Assembly: GCA_945901195.1 (NCBI GenBank)
Contig: CAMDKB010000151.1
Coordinates: 1-9,625, forward strand
Source: Rhizobium sp. Q54
GTDB lineage: Bacteria > Pseudomonadota > Alphaproteobacteria > Rhizobiales > Beijerinckiaceae
Length of the DNA: 9,625 nucleotides
Direction: 5' to 3'
Below the pieces are notes generated by a model. That model worked only from the letters and a program-made list of their open reading frames with translations. It was not told where the DNA came from and searched no databases. Position numbers and translations under genes: made by a program. Each line of letters begins with the position of its first letter. The first letter of the stretch is position 1. Shown here one piece after another: positions 1-7,399 of this stretch.

Positions 1-156
1 GATCGCCGCCCGCACCTTCGGCGTCGTCGTTGCTTGGCTGTGAAGTTGGATCAACATGCCCGAACCCCGCTTCGAATGTCCCTCAGGATCGATCTTGCCA
101 TGAAAAAAGCAGAGCGACGAGGGTCTATGTGATCATCCGGGATGGCACAATTAGAC
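1..156 (+). pseudogene. Scrambled remnant of the N-terminal part of the GT4 glycosyltransferase gene
   Basis: No single frame here continues the gene that follows. Frame 1, the frame of the downstream gene, has a TGA at 130-132, and frame 2 has a TGA at 41-43. Pieces resembling the family N-terminal domain appear in different frames: INMPEPR in frame 2 (about 53-73), DLAMKKA in frame 1 (about 100-120), ATRVYVIIRD in frame 3 (about 117-146), and then LDPDVVHGHG in frame 1 (from 151). In order they match the usual family pattern of a MPR-like segment, a DLxAxRR helix, a VYxIIR helix and a PDVVHGHG motif. This suggests several single-base shifts. It could be real decay or poor sequence at a contig end. 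The fragment matches are my own pattern reading, without an alignment. Confidence 0.5.
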
Positions 157-1062
157 CCGGATGTTGTACACGGCCATGGCTCAAAGGGAGGCCTGTATGC
201 GCGCCTGCCCAGGCTGTTGACGACCAGCAACAAGGTCATTCGGGCCTATACGCCCCACGGCGGCAGTTTCAACTACCAGCCGGGCTCGATGCTTCATAAA
301 ATATATATGAAAGCTGAAAGTCTGCTCGAACGCGCAACCGACCTGTATTTGTTCGAAAGCGCCTTCATTCAGAAAAGCTTTGAAACATATGTCGGTGACA
401 CCACCGCTATCAAGCGAGTCGTATTGAACGGAATAAGTGACGCCGAATTTGAACCGGTTACGCCCAATTCTGATGCTGCAGACTTTTTCTATGTCGGCGA
501 GTTGCGTTCGGCCAAAGGCATAGACACCCTGATCGATGCTATTGCAATCGCGCGTGACAGGAGCGGACGCCGCCAGACGGCCGTAATGGTCGGCAGCGGT
601 CCTGATCAGGACGCCTTGACTGAACAAGCCCGCGCACGCGGCCTTGCTCATGATATTTCCTTCCCGGGCGCAATGCCGGCTCGTGAAGCCTTCCGGCGTG
701 GCAAGATTCTCCTCGTCCCATCACGCGCTGAATCCCTGCCTTATGTCGTCCTGGAAGCCGCGGGCGCCGCCGTTCCCATGGTGTCCACAAATGTTGGCGG
801 AATTCCCGAAATTTTTGGCCCCCTAGCCAACCGCTTGATTCCTTGTAACGACGCTGAGCGGCTGGCCCAGGCGATGCTTGACATGCATGCATTGACCCAG
901 GAAGAGCGACTGCGACAAGCGATGGAATTACGAGCTTTTGTCCAGAGCCGCTTCCACATTTCATCGATGGCGGATGCCGTCATCAACGGTTATCGAGACG
1001 CAATGCGGGCAAAACGCGCTTTGGGACAAATTATGCAAACCCCGTTGCGCGCCGCTCTCTAA
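142..1062 (+). CDS. GT4-family glycosyltransferase, N-terminally truncated (EPS repeat-unit assembly)
   Basis: The protein transfers a sugar from a nucleotide sugar to a lipid-linked intermediate on the cytoplasmic face of the membrane. From the ATG at 142 the product has 306 residues; whole family members are usually about 370-400. What remains is the end of the N-terminal Rossmann domain, with the conserved VVHGHGSKGG (residues 8-17) and YTPHGG (36-41), and the complete C-terminal donor-binding domain. The latter has VGELRSAKG (118-126) and the E-x7-E donor motif (E197 and E205 in AESLPYVVLEA), followed by NVGGIPE. The ATG at 142 falls inside a conserved stretch, and I see no convincing ribosome binding site before it, so it is probably not the natural start. 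Without the N-terminal acceptor domain the product is unlikely to be active. It ends 11 bases before the sugar-phosphate transferase gene, which suggests one operon. Confidence 0.8.
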   Translation: MAQLDPDVVHGHGSKGGLYARLPRLLTTSNKVIRAYTPHGGSFNYQPGSMLHKIYMKAESLLERATDLYLFESAFIQKSFETYVGDTTAIKRVVLNGISDAEFEPVTPNSDAADFFYVGELRSAKGIDTLIDAIAIARDRSGRRQTAVMVGSGPDQDALTEQARARGLAHDISFPGAMPAREAFRRGKILLVPSRAESLPYVVLEAAGAAVPMVSTNVGGIPEIFGPLANRLIPCNDAERLAQAMLDMHALTQEERLRQAMELRAFVQSRFHISSMADAVINGYRDAMRAKRALGQIMQTPLRAAL

Positions 1063-1073
1063 TTGGTGATTTC

Positions 1074-2480
1074 ATGCCGTTGATTGAAGGCAAAGACCTG
1101 CAACTGAATGCAAAGGCCAGCCCCCGCGCTGCGCCGCAACTTGCCGAAGTGACGGCGGGAAAGCGAGCCTATTCAGCCCTGTCTCCCCTCGTCCTGACGG
1201 GGCTCGTCAGACTCAGCGAACTGCTATTGATCATTTTCAGCGGCGCGTTGGTTCACTTATTTTACTTGAGTGCGCTCGCTGATTCAATATGGATGTATTA
1301 CGCAACCATATTCGCTATCGCACTGGCGACAGTTGCATTTTACCAAACACTGGGACTGTACCAGACGCGAGCGTTGCGCGCACCGGCAAGTCAGGGTCTG
1401 CGTCTCTCGGGTGGATTGAGCCTGATTTTTCTGCTGGCGATAGCGGTACTCTTCCTGCTCAAGCAAGGCGATGCATTCTCACGCGCCGGCCAGCTTGACC
1501 GCCGCACAGTCATCGTTGGCGCCAGCGAGGCTGGTGATGAACTATTGCAACAGCTAACTCACGAAACAGAAACTGACCTGCGCATCATCGGGGTTTTTGA
1601 TGATCGCACTGACGTTCGTGTTCCCGATGTGATCGCGGGCTACCCCCGACTGGGAACAGTCACCGATCTGGTCGAATTTGCACGCCACACGCGTATCGAT
1701 CTGGTGATCTTTGCCCTGCCCATAACTGCCGAACAGCGCATTCTGCAGATGTTGCGCAAGCTCTGGGTATTGCCTGTCGACATTCGTCTGGCAGCTCACA
1801 GCAATAAGCTCCGCTTTCGTCCACGCTCTTATTCGTATATTGGCACCGTTCCCGTTCTTGACATCTTCGACAAGCCGATTGCCGATTGGGACGTCGTAAT
1901 CAAGTTGATTTTTGACAAGATCCTGGGTTCGCTCTGCCTCGTTCTGCTTTCGCCTGTGATGCTATTGACCGCGTTGGCGATCAAACTGGACTCGAAAGGC
2001 CCGGTATTCTTCAAACAGCAGCGCCACGGCTTCAATAACGAACTGATCGACGTCTACAAATTCCGCTCAATGTATATCGAAATGCAGGACGACAGAGCCC
2101 AAAAGCAGGTCACGCGTTCCGATCCGCGTGTAACCCGTGTTGGCCGCTTCATCCGGCGAACATCGCTTGATGAATTGCCGCAATTGATCAACGTCGTCTT
2201 CAAGGGAAATCTTTCGCTCGTTGGTCCGCGGCCCCACGCCGTCCATGCCAAGGCTGCGGATCGCCAATATGACGAAGTGGTCGAAGGCTATTTTGCACGC
2301 CACCGCGTACGGCCCGGAATTACCGGTTGGGCGCAGGTCAATGGCTGGCGCGGCGAAACCGATACACCTGAAAAGTTGCAGATGCGCGTTGAGCACGATC
2401 TGTATTACATCGAGAACTGGTCGTTATTGTTTGATCTTTATATTTTGGCCATAACGCCGTTTGCGCTGATAAAGGCTTAA
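1074..2480 (+). CDS. Undecaprenyl-phosphate glucose/galactose phosphotransferase (WcaJ/ExoY-type initiating transferase)
   Basis: It catalyses the first step of EPS repeat-unit synthesis, moving a hexose-1-phosphate from a UDP-sugar onto undecaprenyl phosphate at the inner membrane. Residues 40-66, 74-96 and 110-132 are membrane helices. A CoA-binding/Rossmann-like domain starts at about 143 (RRTVIVGASEAG). A further membrane helix lies at about 276-303. The C-terminal bacterial sugar transferase domain has VYKFRSM (328-333), TSLDELPQ (363-370, with the acidic DE pair), NLSLVGPRP (379-387) and RPGITGWAQ (413-421). The odd part is residues 133-144: the usual fourth helix between the FSR end of helix 3 and the GxLDRR start of the Rossmann domain is absent, and FSR (135-137) joins AGQLDRR directly. 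The C-terminus is also a few residues shorter than I expect. The catalytic domain looks intact. The start at 1074 has GGTGA five bases upstream. The specific sugar cannot be read from the sequence. Confidence 0.9.
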   Translation: MPLIEGKDLQLNAKASPRAAPQLAEVTAGKRAYSALSPLVLTGLVRLSELLLIIFSGALVHLFYLSALADSIWMYYATIFAIALATVAFYQTLGLYQTRALRAPASQGLRLSGGLSLIFLLAIAVLFLLKQGDAFSRAGQLDRRTVIVGASEAGDELLQQLTHETETDLRIIGVFDDRTDVRVPDVIAGYPRLGTVTDLVEFARHTRIDLVIFALPITAEQRILQMLRKLWVLPVDIRLAAHSNKLRFRPRSYSYIGTVPVLDIFDKPIADWDVVIKLIFDKILGSLCLVLLSPVMLLTALAIKLDSKGPVFFKQQRHGFNNELIDVYKFRSMYIEMQDDRAQKQVTRSDPRVTRVGRFIRRTSLDELPQLINVVFKGNLSLVGPRPHAVHAKAADRQYDEVVEGYFARHRVRPGITGWAQVNGWRGETDTPEKLQMRVEHDLYYIENWSLLFDLYILAITPFALIKA

Positions 2481-2481
2481 A

Positions 2482-3624
2482 ATGCCTACTGAGCGATCAC
2501 TGGACGGACAGACCGGACCCAAGCGATATACAGCTCTGGATACATGGCGATTTATCGCGGCACTGGGTGTTGTTGCCTATCACTTTGAAAACAACTTTGC
2601 ATCCGTTGCAGTAAATGCAAGTCACAGATTGTCGAACTTCGGCTATTTCGTTGACTTCTTTTTCGTCTTGTCAGGCTTTGTGCTGATGCACACTTATGGC
2701 GGGAAGATCAACAGCGCCCTGGCGTACCGCGTCTTCATGCAGAAGCGCCTGGCCAGGGTTTATCCGCTTCATGCTATGGTCACATTGGTGTTTGCGGCAA
2801 TCGCAATCTATGTTTCTGTTGCTGGTGTCCGGCTTCGCGATCCAGCCACAATGGATCCAGCTCTGATAACCCCCCATTTGCTGCTGGTCCACGCCTGGGG
2901 CGTGGGCGCTGTCGGATTGCATGCGCAACCCGGCCTGAATTTTCCATCATGGTCGATTTCCGCAGAGCTTTTTGTCTACCTTCTCTTTCCGCTTCTCGCC
3001 GGCATATTGATGCGATGGGGCGCGCGCACAGCGCTTGTTCTGGCTGTGGTATTTGCATGCGTAATGGAGATTGTTCGCCTCGAAAATGGGCTACGCAGTT
3101 TTGTCGAAGCTACGTGGGACTTTGGCATGCTGCGCGCAGTCCCGACCTTTTTTGCGGGCATGGCGGTGCAGCAACTTGTCATGAGCCTGCCGCGCAAACG
3201 CATATCGTGGTGGCTGCCGCATGGTTTCATGGCGCTGGTCTTCGGCATGCTTTGGCTTCATGTTCCGGTCTATTTTGTTCTCTCCGGCTTCGTTGTAGCC
3301 GTAGGCCTTATTGCATTTGCCGAGCGTGGCGGAGCAATTACCATTCTTCAGCATCGATATTGTATTCCGTTGGGCGACGCGTCTTATGCGATCTACTTGC
3401 TTCACACTGCGTTTCAGGTCGCCACACTCGCCTTGGCGCGCAAACTGGGCTGGTCGTCCTGGCCAGAGTTGATTGCGCTTGGCGCAATAACAACAATTCT
3501 GATTGTCGCCACTTCCATGCTCTGCTACACATATTTTGAAAATCCCATGCGGCGCTTTTTCAGCCGCCCGGTTTCGCAATGGTTCCGGCAGAAAACAGAC
3601 ACCGCTGCCTCCGCTCAAACCTGA
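2482..3624 (+). CDS. Acyltransferase 3 family membrane protein (OafA/ExoZ-like EPS acyltransferase)
   Basis: This is an integral inner-membrane acyltransferase that probably adds acetyl or another acyl group to sugars of the polysaccharide. It has 380 residues, the usual size, with about ten hydrophobic segments. Family signatures are present in order: ALDTWRFIAALGVVAYHF (18-35, with the conserved His34), FFVLSGFVL (60-68), KRLARVYPLH (88-97), FPSWSISAELFVYLLFP (154-170), LGDASYAIYLLH (297-308) and YFENP (351-355). The ATG starts one base after the preceding stop codon, with AAGG six bases upstream inside that gene, so translation is probably coupled. The gene appears intact. The acyl donor and target sugar are unknown; placement in an EPS operon is the reason for preferring EPS over a lipid or an osmoregulated glucan as substrate. 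Confidence 0.9.
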   Translation: MPTERSLDGQTGPKRYTALDTWRFIAALGVVAYHFENNFASVAVNASHRLSNFGYFVDFFFVLSGFVLMHTYGGKINSALAYRVFMQKRLARVYPLHAMVTLVFAAIAIYVSVAGVRLRDPATMDPALITPHLLLVHAWGVGAVGLHAQPGLNFPSWSISAELFVYLLFPLLAGILMRWGARTALVLAVVFACVMEIVRLENGLRSFVEATWDFGMLRAVPTFFAGMAVQQLVMSLPRKRISWWLPHGFMALVFGMLWLHVPVYFVLSGFVVAVGLIAFAERGGAITILQHRYCIPLGDASYAIYLLHTAFQVATLALARKLGWSSWPELIALGAITTILIVATSMLCYTYFENPMRRFFSRPVSQWFRQKTDTAASAQT

Positions 3625-3634
3625 GGTGTGCGGC

Positions 3635-3901
3635 ATGATCCGGCGTTTGAGTCTATTGATCGCTTCAACGCTGTGTTGCGCACCGGTCCTCGCAGCGCCG
3701 CCTCAACTTAAGGCGAAATTGCTCGACCAACCGCAGATCATGTTCAAGCCGGGTGACGGGTGTGACGGCAACGATCTGGCAGATATGCCGGCAAGGGTTT
3801 TTCGCGATGCCCAGGGCAATCTGGCCATGTTCGCGCTGCACTTCAACAACCGTTTGTTGCGTGGTTCTTCCTTCGATTCATTGAAGATCGATTGCAAGTA
3901 A
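3635..3901 (+). CDS. N-terminal fragment of the interrupted secreted protein (signal peptide plus about 65 residues)
   Basis: This is the part translated before the premature stop: 88 codons, giving an arginine-led signal peptide and a short mature region with GDGCDGNDLADMPARVFRD and ALHFNNR. It would be secreted but cannot form a propeller fold alone. Upstream ATGs in the same frame (for example 3503) lie inside the acyltransferase gene and would put a non-hydrophobic leader before the signal peptide, so they are not used. A GTG at 3626 in frame is possible but adds only three residues. Confidence 0.5.
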   Translation: MIRRLSLLIASTLCCAPVLAAPPQLKAKLLDQPQIMFKPGDGCDGNDLADMPARVFRDAQGNLAMFALHFNNRLLRGSSFDSLKIDCK

Positions 3902-4057
3902 TCCTATCCATCTCGCTTTAACCGGGATCCTCAAGCCTATGAATCGAGCAGCTGGATTGCCGGCACGTGGACGCGAGATGGTAAAACCATCGATGCCATC
4001 ATCCATCATGAATACCACGCGGATCAATATAATCGCTGCCGTCCCGGCAAATCCGGA

Positions 4058-4795
4058 TTGGCGTGCTGGTACAATACGATCCTGGCGGCCAGATCGGGCG
4101 ATAGCGGCGCCAGCTTTCAAAAGCTTGAATACCCGGTGGCGGCTGCCGCGCCCTTCCTCCAGGACTTTGACCAGACCCGGCACAGGGGCTTTTTCAATCC
4201 TTCAAACATTTTCGGTCGTGGCAATGCTGTGTATTTTTTCGCTGCGGAGACCGGATGGACGGGGCAGCCCCACGGGGTCTGTCTTTTCCGCAGCACTGAT
4301 CTCTCAAAATCGCGCAGTTGGCGTGCATGGGATGGGCGCGATTTCACGATCCGTTACGACGATCCCTACCAGCCTGGGCTGAAGGCGCCGCCACCGTGCA
4401 AGCCGGTCGAACCTTTCCCCGCGCAGGTTGGGGCTGTGGTCCGCCATCGTGCAAGCGGCCTATATCTCGCCGTAGTGCAAGCGTGGAAAGACGACAAGTA
4501 TTTTCCGTTATCGGGCTTTTATTTTGCCACATCGCGGGACATCCTGAACTGGAGCGAACCCCGCTTGTTGATGGCCACCAAGTCACTTTATGATGACGCC
4601 TGCGGTGCCCGCGAAATAAACTCCTACCCATCCATCATTGATCCGGCGGCAACAGGACGCAATTTCGACGATGCCGGCCACGAGGCATGGCTTTACTGGA
4701 GTTCCATGCGTGTGGAAGGTTGCAGCCACACCGGCGACCGAAAGCTGATGCGCCAGAAGATGGTTATCGAATTGCTAAGTGGTCCTGGACAATAA
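4058..4795 (+). CDS. C-terminal fragment of the interrupted secreted protein
   Basis: This is the first long ATG-initiated reading after the premature stop: 245 residues starting MACWYNTILAARSG. The start is almost certainly artificial. It needs reading of GCAAATCCGGATTGGCG as GGATTG-GCG with TTG at 4058 as the initiator, whereas the in-frame protein sense runs on upstream to 3902. There is no signal peptide, so any product made by reinitiation would stay in the cytoplasm. The residues form most of the predicted propeller blades, including two cysteine pairs (CGARE and EGCSHTG among them) that suit a periplasmic or secreted protein. Confidence 0.4.
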   Translation: MACWYNTILAARSGDSGASFQKLEYPVAAAAPFLQDFDQTRHRGFFNPSNIFGRGNAVYFFAAETGWTGQPHGVCLFRSTDLSKSRSWRAWDGRDFTIRYDDPYQPGLKAPPPCKPVEPFPAQVGAVVRHRASGLYLAVVQAWKDDKYFPLSGFYFATSRDILNWSEPRLLMATKSLYDDACGAREINSYPSIIDPAATGRNFDDAGHEAWLYWSSMRVEGCSHTGDRKLMRQKMVIELLSGPGQ

Positions 4796-4801
4796 TGGCC
4801 C

Positions 4802-6058
4802 ATGACGTACCAGCAGGCCCTACCCATATCCGATACAGCAGCGGCGCAGCGGCTGCACATCAAGTATGAATCGATCGTCAGCACTTTCATTTTCATGATG
4901 CTGGCTTGCAGCGGCATTTCGATCATCGAGCCGTCGCCGTATGACTTCCTGGCCCTGATCACCGTCCCGCTATGGTTCTTTGGCGGCTTTCGATTGCATC
5001 ATTCCCTGATGCTGATACTTATAACCTGGATCCTCTACACAATCATCGGTTTCATAGCGCTGACACCTTACTGGCATGAACCGGACCCCAGCCTTTTTCA
5101 GCTTCAGTCGCTGTTCCTTTTGGTGACCGTCGGTTTCTTCAGCGTTTACTTTTCTGAACGAACCGAGACTCGCGTCGAAATCGCAATGATTGGATATACC
5201 TGCAGCGCCTTGCTCGCGGCGCTCGTTGGCATCGTGGGTTATATGAACATCCCGGGCCTTGGCGAATTCGGCACAATGTATGAGGGCCGTGCGAGCGGTA
5301 CGTTTAAAGACCCCAACGTTCTTGGCTCATTCTTGATTCTTGCGATCACATTTCTCGTCAGCAAATTGCTTATGGGCACGACGAGGCGGCCCATCCTGGT
5401 TTCGATCTGTCTTGGCATAGCGGTAATCGGCCAATTCCTGACCTTTTCACGTGGCTCATGGACTGCAAGCGTTCTCGCTTTGCTCATGCTGTCGGCATTC
5501 GCATACGGCAGGGTCGCCGGTCCGGCGATGCGAAAGCGGATCATAGTCATCGGCGTGACTTGCGTCGTTCTGGCCATTGCTGGCATCGCCGCGTTGCTTT
5601 CCGATCAATCCACCCGTGAATTGTTGACGCTTCGCGCCAGTGTCACTCAGGATTATGACGTTGGCGAAACCGGACGTTTCGGCAACCAGATGCGCGCCAT
5701 ACAAACATTGCTTGGAAAACCTGAAGGCTTCGGCCCTCTTCGTTTGCGCCTGACATTCCAGCTGGACCCGCACAATTCCTACATCGGCGCATTTGCAAAT
5801 TTCGGCTGGGTTGGCGGATTTATCTGGCTTTTTATATGCTCGACGACCGTATTTGTTGGCCTCAGGATGATGTGGAGGCGCTCGGCCATTCAACATCTGG
5901 CTATCGGGGTAGTACCGGCCATGTGCGCCATGCTGCTGCAGGGCTTTCAGATCGACGTTGACCACTGGCGACATGTCTACATCGGGTTCGGTGTCGTATG
6001 GGGTCTGGAAGCGGCGCGGCAACGCTGGGAGTTTTCGCGTCACCAATCGGCGGGCTGA
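4802..6058 (+). CDS. O-antigen ligase/Wzy-like polysaccharide polymerase, polytopic membrane protein
   Basis: It probably polymerises lipid-linked repeat units, or ligates polymer to an acceptor, on the periplasmic side of the inner membrane. The 418 residues form about ten to eleven hydrophobic helices. Family features are RASGTFKDPNVLGSF (163-177), LTFSRGSW (213-220), a large loop with GETGRFGNQMRAI (288-300), and DPHNSYIGAFANFGWVGGF (322-340), the usual Wzy_C signature with its HNSY. The C-terminal FQIDVDHWRHVY (382-393) is familiar from rhizobial versions. It starts six bases after the propeller gene's stop, with only a weak ribosome binding site, so it may depend on translation arriving from upstream; a premature stop there could reduce its expression. 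Sequence alone cannot separate polymerase from ligase; the EPS context favours polymerase. Confidence 0.85.
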   Translation: MTYQQALPISDTAAAQRLHIKYESIVSTFIFMMLACSGISIIEPSPYDFLALITVPLWFFGGFRLHHSLMLILITWILYTIIGFIALTPYWHEPDPSLFQLQSLFLLVTVGFFSVYFSERTETRVEIAMIGYTCSALLAALVGIVGYMNIPGLGEFGTMYEGRASGTFKDPNVLGSFLILAITFLVSKLLMGTTRRPILVSICLGIAVIGQFLTFSRGSWTASVLALLMLSAFAYGRVAGPAMRKRIIVIGVTCVVLAIAGIAALLSDQSTRELLTLRASVTQDYDVGETGRFGNQMRAIQTLLGKPEGFGPLRLRLTFQLDPHNSYIGAFANFGWVGGFIWLFICSTTVFVGLRMMWRRSAIQHLAIGVVPAMCAMLLQGFQIDVDHWRHVYIGFGVVWGLEAARQRWEFSRHQSAG

Positions 6059-6085
6059 AACCACTCTCAATGATGGATGGTTCAG

Positions 6086-7336
6086 CTATGCCGCCACTTC
6101 GATGGCGGTCGCAGTAGCATTCAGAGCGGGCCGCCCCAGCATCTCCTGATAGACACCCTCAATCGCTTTCAGATGCCGGTCGAGACTTAACGGGGCTGCC
6201 CAGTAAAGGCGATAAGCGCTGGCGGTCATCGCGGCTGCCACTGCATCGTCCTGCAATTGCGACACCTTCTCTGCCAAGGATGCGGTGTCCGCAGATTTGA
6301 ACCAAAAGCCATTATCGCCATCGGTGATGGCCTCTCTCCCCGCACAGACGTCGCTGACAATCACAGGCGTTCCCGAGGCCAGGGCTTCATAGACGGTCAG
6401 TGGCTGGCCTTCGTACCAGACTGATGGAAACACTAATGCTCTTGCGCCACGCAACAATGCGCGTACCTGTTCCGGCTTTTGCCAACCCAGAAACCGGGCT
6501 TCGGGAAACCGGCTTTTCAATTCGTCCATCATCGGCCCGTCGCCCGCAATCACAGGCGAAATGCCGGCAATTCGTGCTGCGTTGCAGAAATGCTCAATCC
6601 CTTTCTCCCGCGACAGCCGGCCGGCGAATACGAAATCTTCGCCCGGACCAGCTTTCGGGCCGGGATCGGCAATATCAATGGGATTGGAGACGTGATGATA
6701 AATGACCCCGTCACGCATAAACGGACGAGAGGCCTCGTCCTGCAGCTGGCTGATCATGATGACGCGACTGAGGGCTTGCCGTAGCCCGCCCCGGTCTACC
6801 AGAACCTGGCGGGCAACCCGCACCGCCTTGCGGGCGCGCGTCTTCGAGTCACAATGGGTTGTCAGACAGGAGATCGACATCGGCGTCCGGTGGCAGGGTT
6901 CGGCCTTTTGATAATCGTAAAATCCACCATTCGGGCATACGAGAAAAAACTCGTGCATTGTATACACACAGGGCGTGGCCGAAGCCTTCAGAATCGCACC
7001 AATCGACGGCGATACAGCCTTGGCCCATGCATGCACGTGAATGACGCTATCGGCAGGGTCAAGTTGCGCTATGACCTGGGCGAGACGTTCGGCGGCAGGG
7101 CGGTTCCACAGGATCTGCTGCAGAAAACTCCACTTCGATTGCATCGTATTGATATCGCTCTGGCCGAGGCAGACCACGTCGATGCCAGCAGTTGCGAGCC
7201 GGGAATCAGCAGGGCCGACGGCGGCAAAATAAGTGACATTATGCCCGCGGCTGGCGAGCCCGAGCGCACTCTCGATAGCAACCTTGGATTGACCACCGTT
7301 GTTCCAGGCATGGTCTGCGACAATCAGGATATGCAT
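6086..7336 (-). CDS. GT4-family glycosyltransferase with a four-cysteine insertion
   Basis: This 416-residue cytoplasmic glycosyltransferase has both GT-B domains. The N-terminal domain starts MHILIVADHA with a GGQS loop (14-17) and has HVHAW (100-104). The C-terminal domain has FAGRLSREKGIEHF (237-250), AGDGP (264-268) and the E-x7-E motif (E309 and E317 in YEGQPLTVYEA). Between TMHEF (126-130) and the linker there is a cysteine motif, C134-x13-C148-x8-C157-x4-C162, beginning CPNGGFYDY and ending THCDSK. I recall this in a subset of GT4 enzymes; it may bind a metal. The gene converges on the + strand EPS operon with 27 bases between stop codons and is transcribed from its own promoter. It probably adds one sugar of the same polysaccharide. 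It looks intact. Confidence 0.9.
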   Translation of the reverse strand: MHILIVADHAWNNGGQSKVAIESALGLASRGHNVTYFAAVGPADSRLATAGIDVVCLGQSDINTMQSKWSFLQQILWNRPAAERLAQVIAQLDPADSVIHVHAWAKAVSPSIGAILKASATPCVYTMHEFFLVCPNGGFYDYQKAEPCHRTPMSISCLTTHCDSKTRARKAVRVARQVLVDRGGLRQALSRVIMISQLQDEASRPFMRDGVIYHHVSNPIDIADPGPKAGPGEDFVFAGRLSREKGIEHFCNAARIAGISPVIAGDGPMMDELKSRFPEARFLGWQKPEQVRALLRGARALVFPSVWYEGQPLTVYEALASGTPVIVSDVCAGREAITDGDNGFWFKSADTASLAEKVSQLQDDAVAAAMTASAYRLYWAAPLSLDRHLKAIEGVYQEMLGRPALNATATAIEVAA

Positions 7337-7384
7337 AGGTGATCTCGTTCCAGCTCGTTAATTAGGCAAAATGGGCCAAAATAA

Positions 7385-7399
7385 TTGACCAATGTTCAA
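7385..7399. promoter_or_regulatory. Imperfect palindrome in the divergent intergenic region, possible operator
   Basis: TTGACCAATGTTCAA is a 15-base dyad with six of seven arm positions matching around a central base. It lies in the 118-base gap between the minus-strand glycosyltransferase start and the DUF423 gene start, where promoters of both must be. Its T-n11-A shape would fit a LysR-type or similar dimeric regulator, but no regulator gene is in view. It may be chance. Confidence 0.25.

Larger units (their letters stand above)
3635..4795 (+). pseudogene. Secreted beta-propeller/glycoside-hydrolase-like protein, interrupted by one in-frame TAA
   Basis: One continuous frame of 387 codons from the ATG at 3635 to the TAA at 4793-4795 is broken only by a TAA at 3899-3901. 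Reading through it, the protein sense continues without a shift: KIDCK, stop, SYPSRFNRDPQAYESSSWIA, then an acidic/aromatic stretch to ACWYNTIL (from about 4061). A signal peptide is clear (MIRRLSLLIASTLCC, then a probable AxA-type cleavage near VLA-APP). The body has repeated short motifs typical of five-bladed propeller glycosidase or sialidase-like proteins: RSGDSGASF, FNPSNIF, FYFATSRDILNWSEP, SYPSIID and AWLYWSS. It lies between an EPS acyltransferase and a polymerase-like gene, so a role in trimming or binding the polymer outside the membrane is plausible. The enzyme class is a guess; the interruption is seen directly. GAGG eight bases before 3635 supports that start. Confidence 0.75.

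Noticed and set aside
181..651. A 156-codon minus-strand open frame opposite the first glycosyltransferase.
   Set aside because: It lies antisense to a clear GT4 domain and has no family motifs or plausible ribosome binding site.
2949..3539. A 196-codon + strand open frame inside the acyltransferase gene.
   Set aside because: It is rich in Cys, Arg and His, has no domain features, and is fully nested in an intact gene with strong motifs.
3939..4382. A 147-codon open frame on the + strand (frame 3) overlapping the break in the propeller gene, which could suggest a frameshift.
   Set aside because: The propeller gene's own frame stays open and protein-like from 3902 onward, so no frame change is needed. 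The other frame has a basic, low-similarity composition typical of a shadow.
5456..6070. A 204-codon minus-strand open frame opposite the polymerase gene.
   Set aside because: It is antisense to conserved Wzy_C motifs and shows no recognisable protein features.
6059..6085. Possible shared bidirectional terminator between the converging polymerase and glycosyltransferase genes.
   Set aside because: The 27 bases contain no stem followed by a T run on either strand.
7385..7390. TTGACC as a -35 element for the DUF423 gene.
   Set aside because: No acceptable -10 hexamer lies 16-18 bases downstream; the sequence there is GC-rich.
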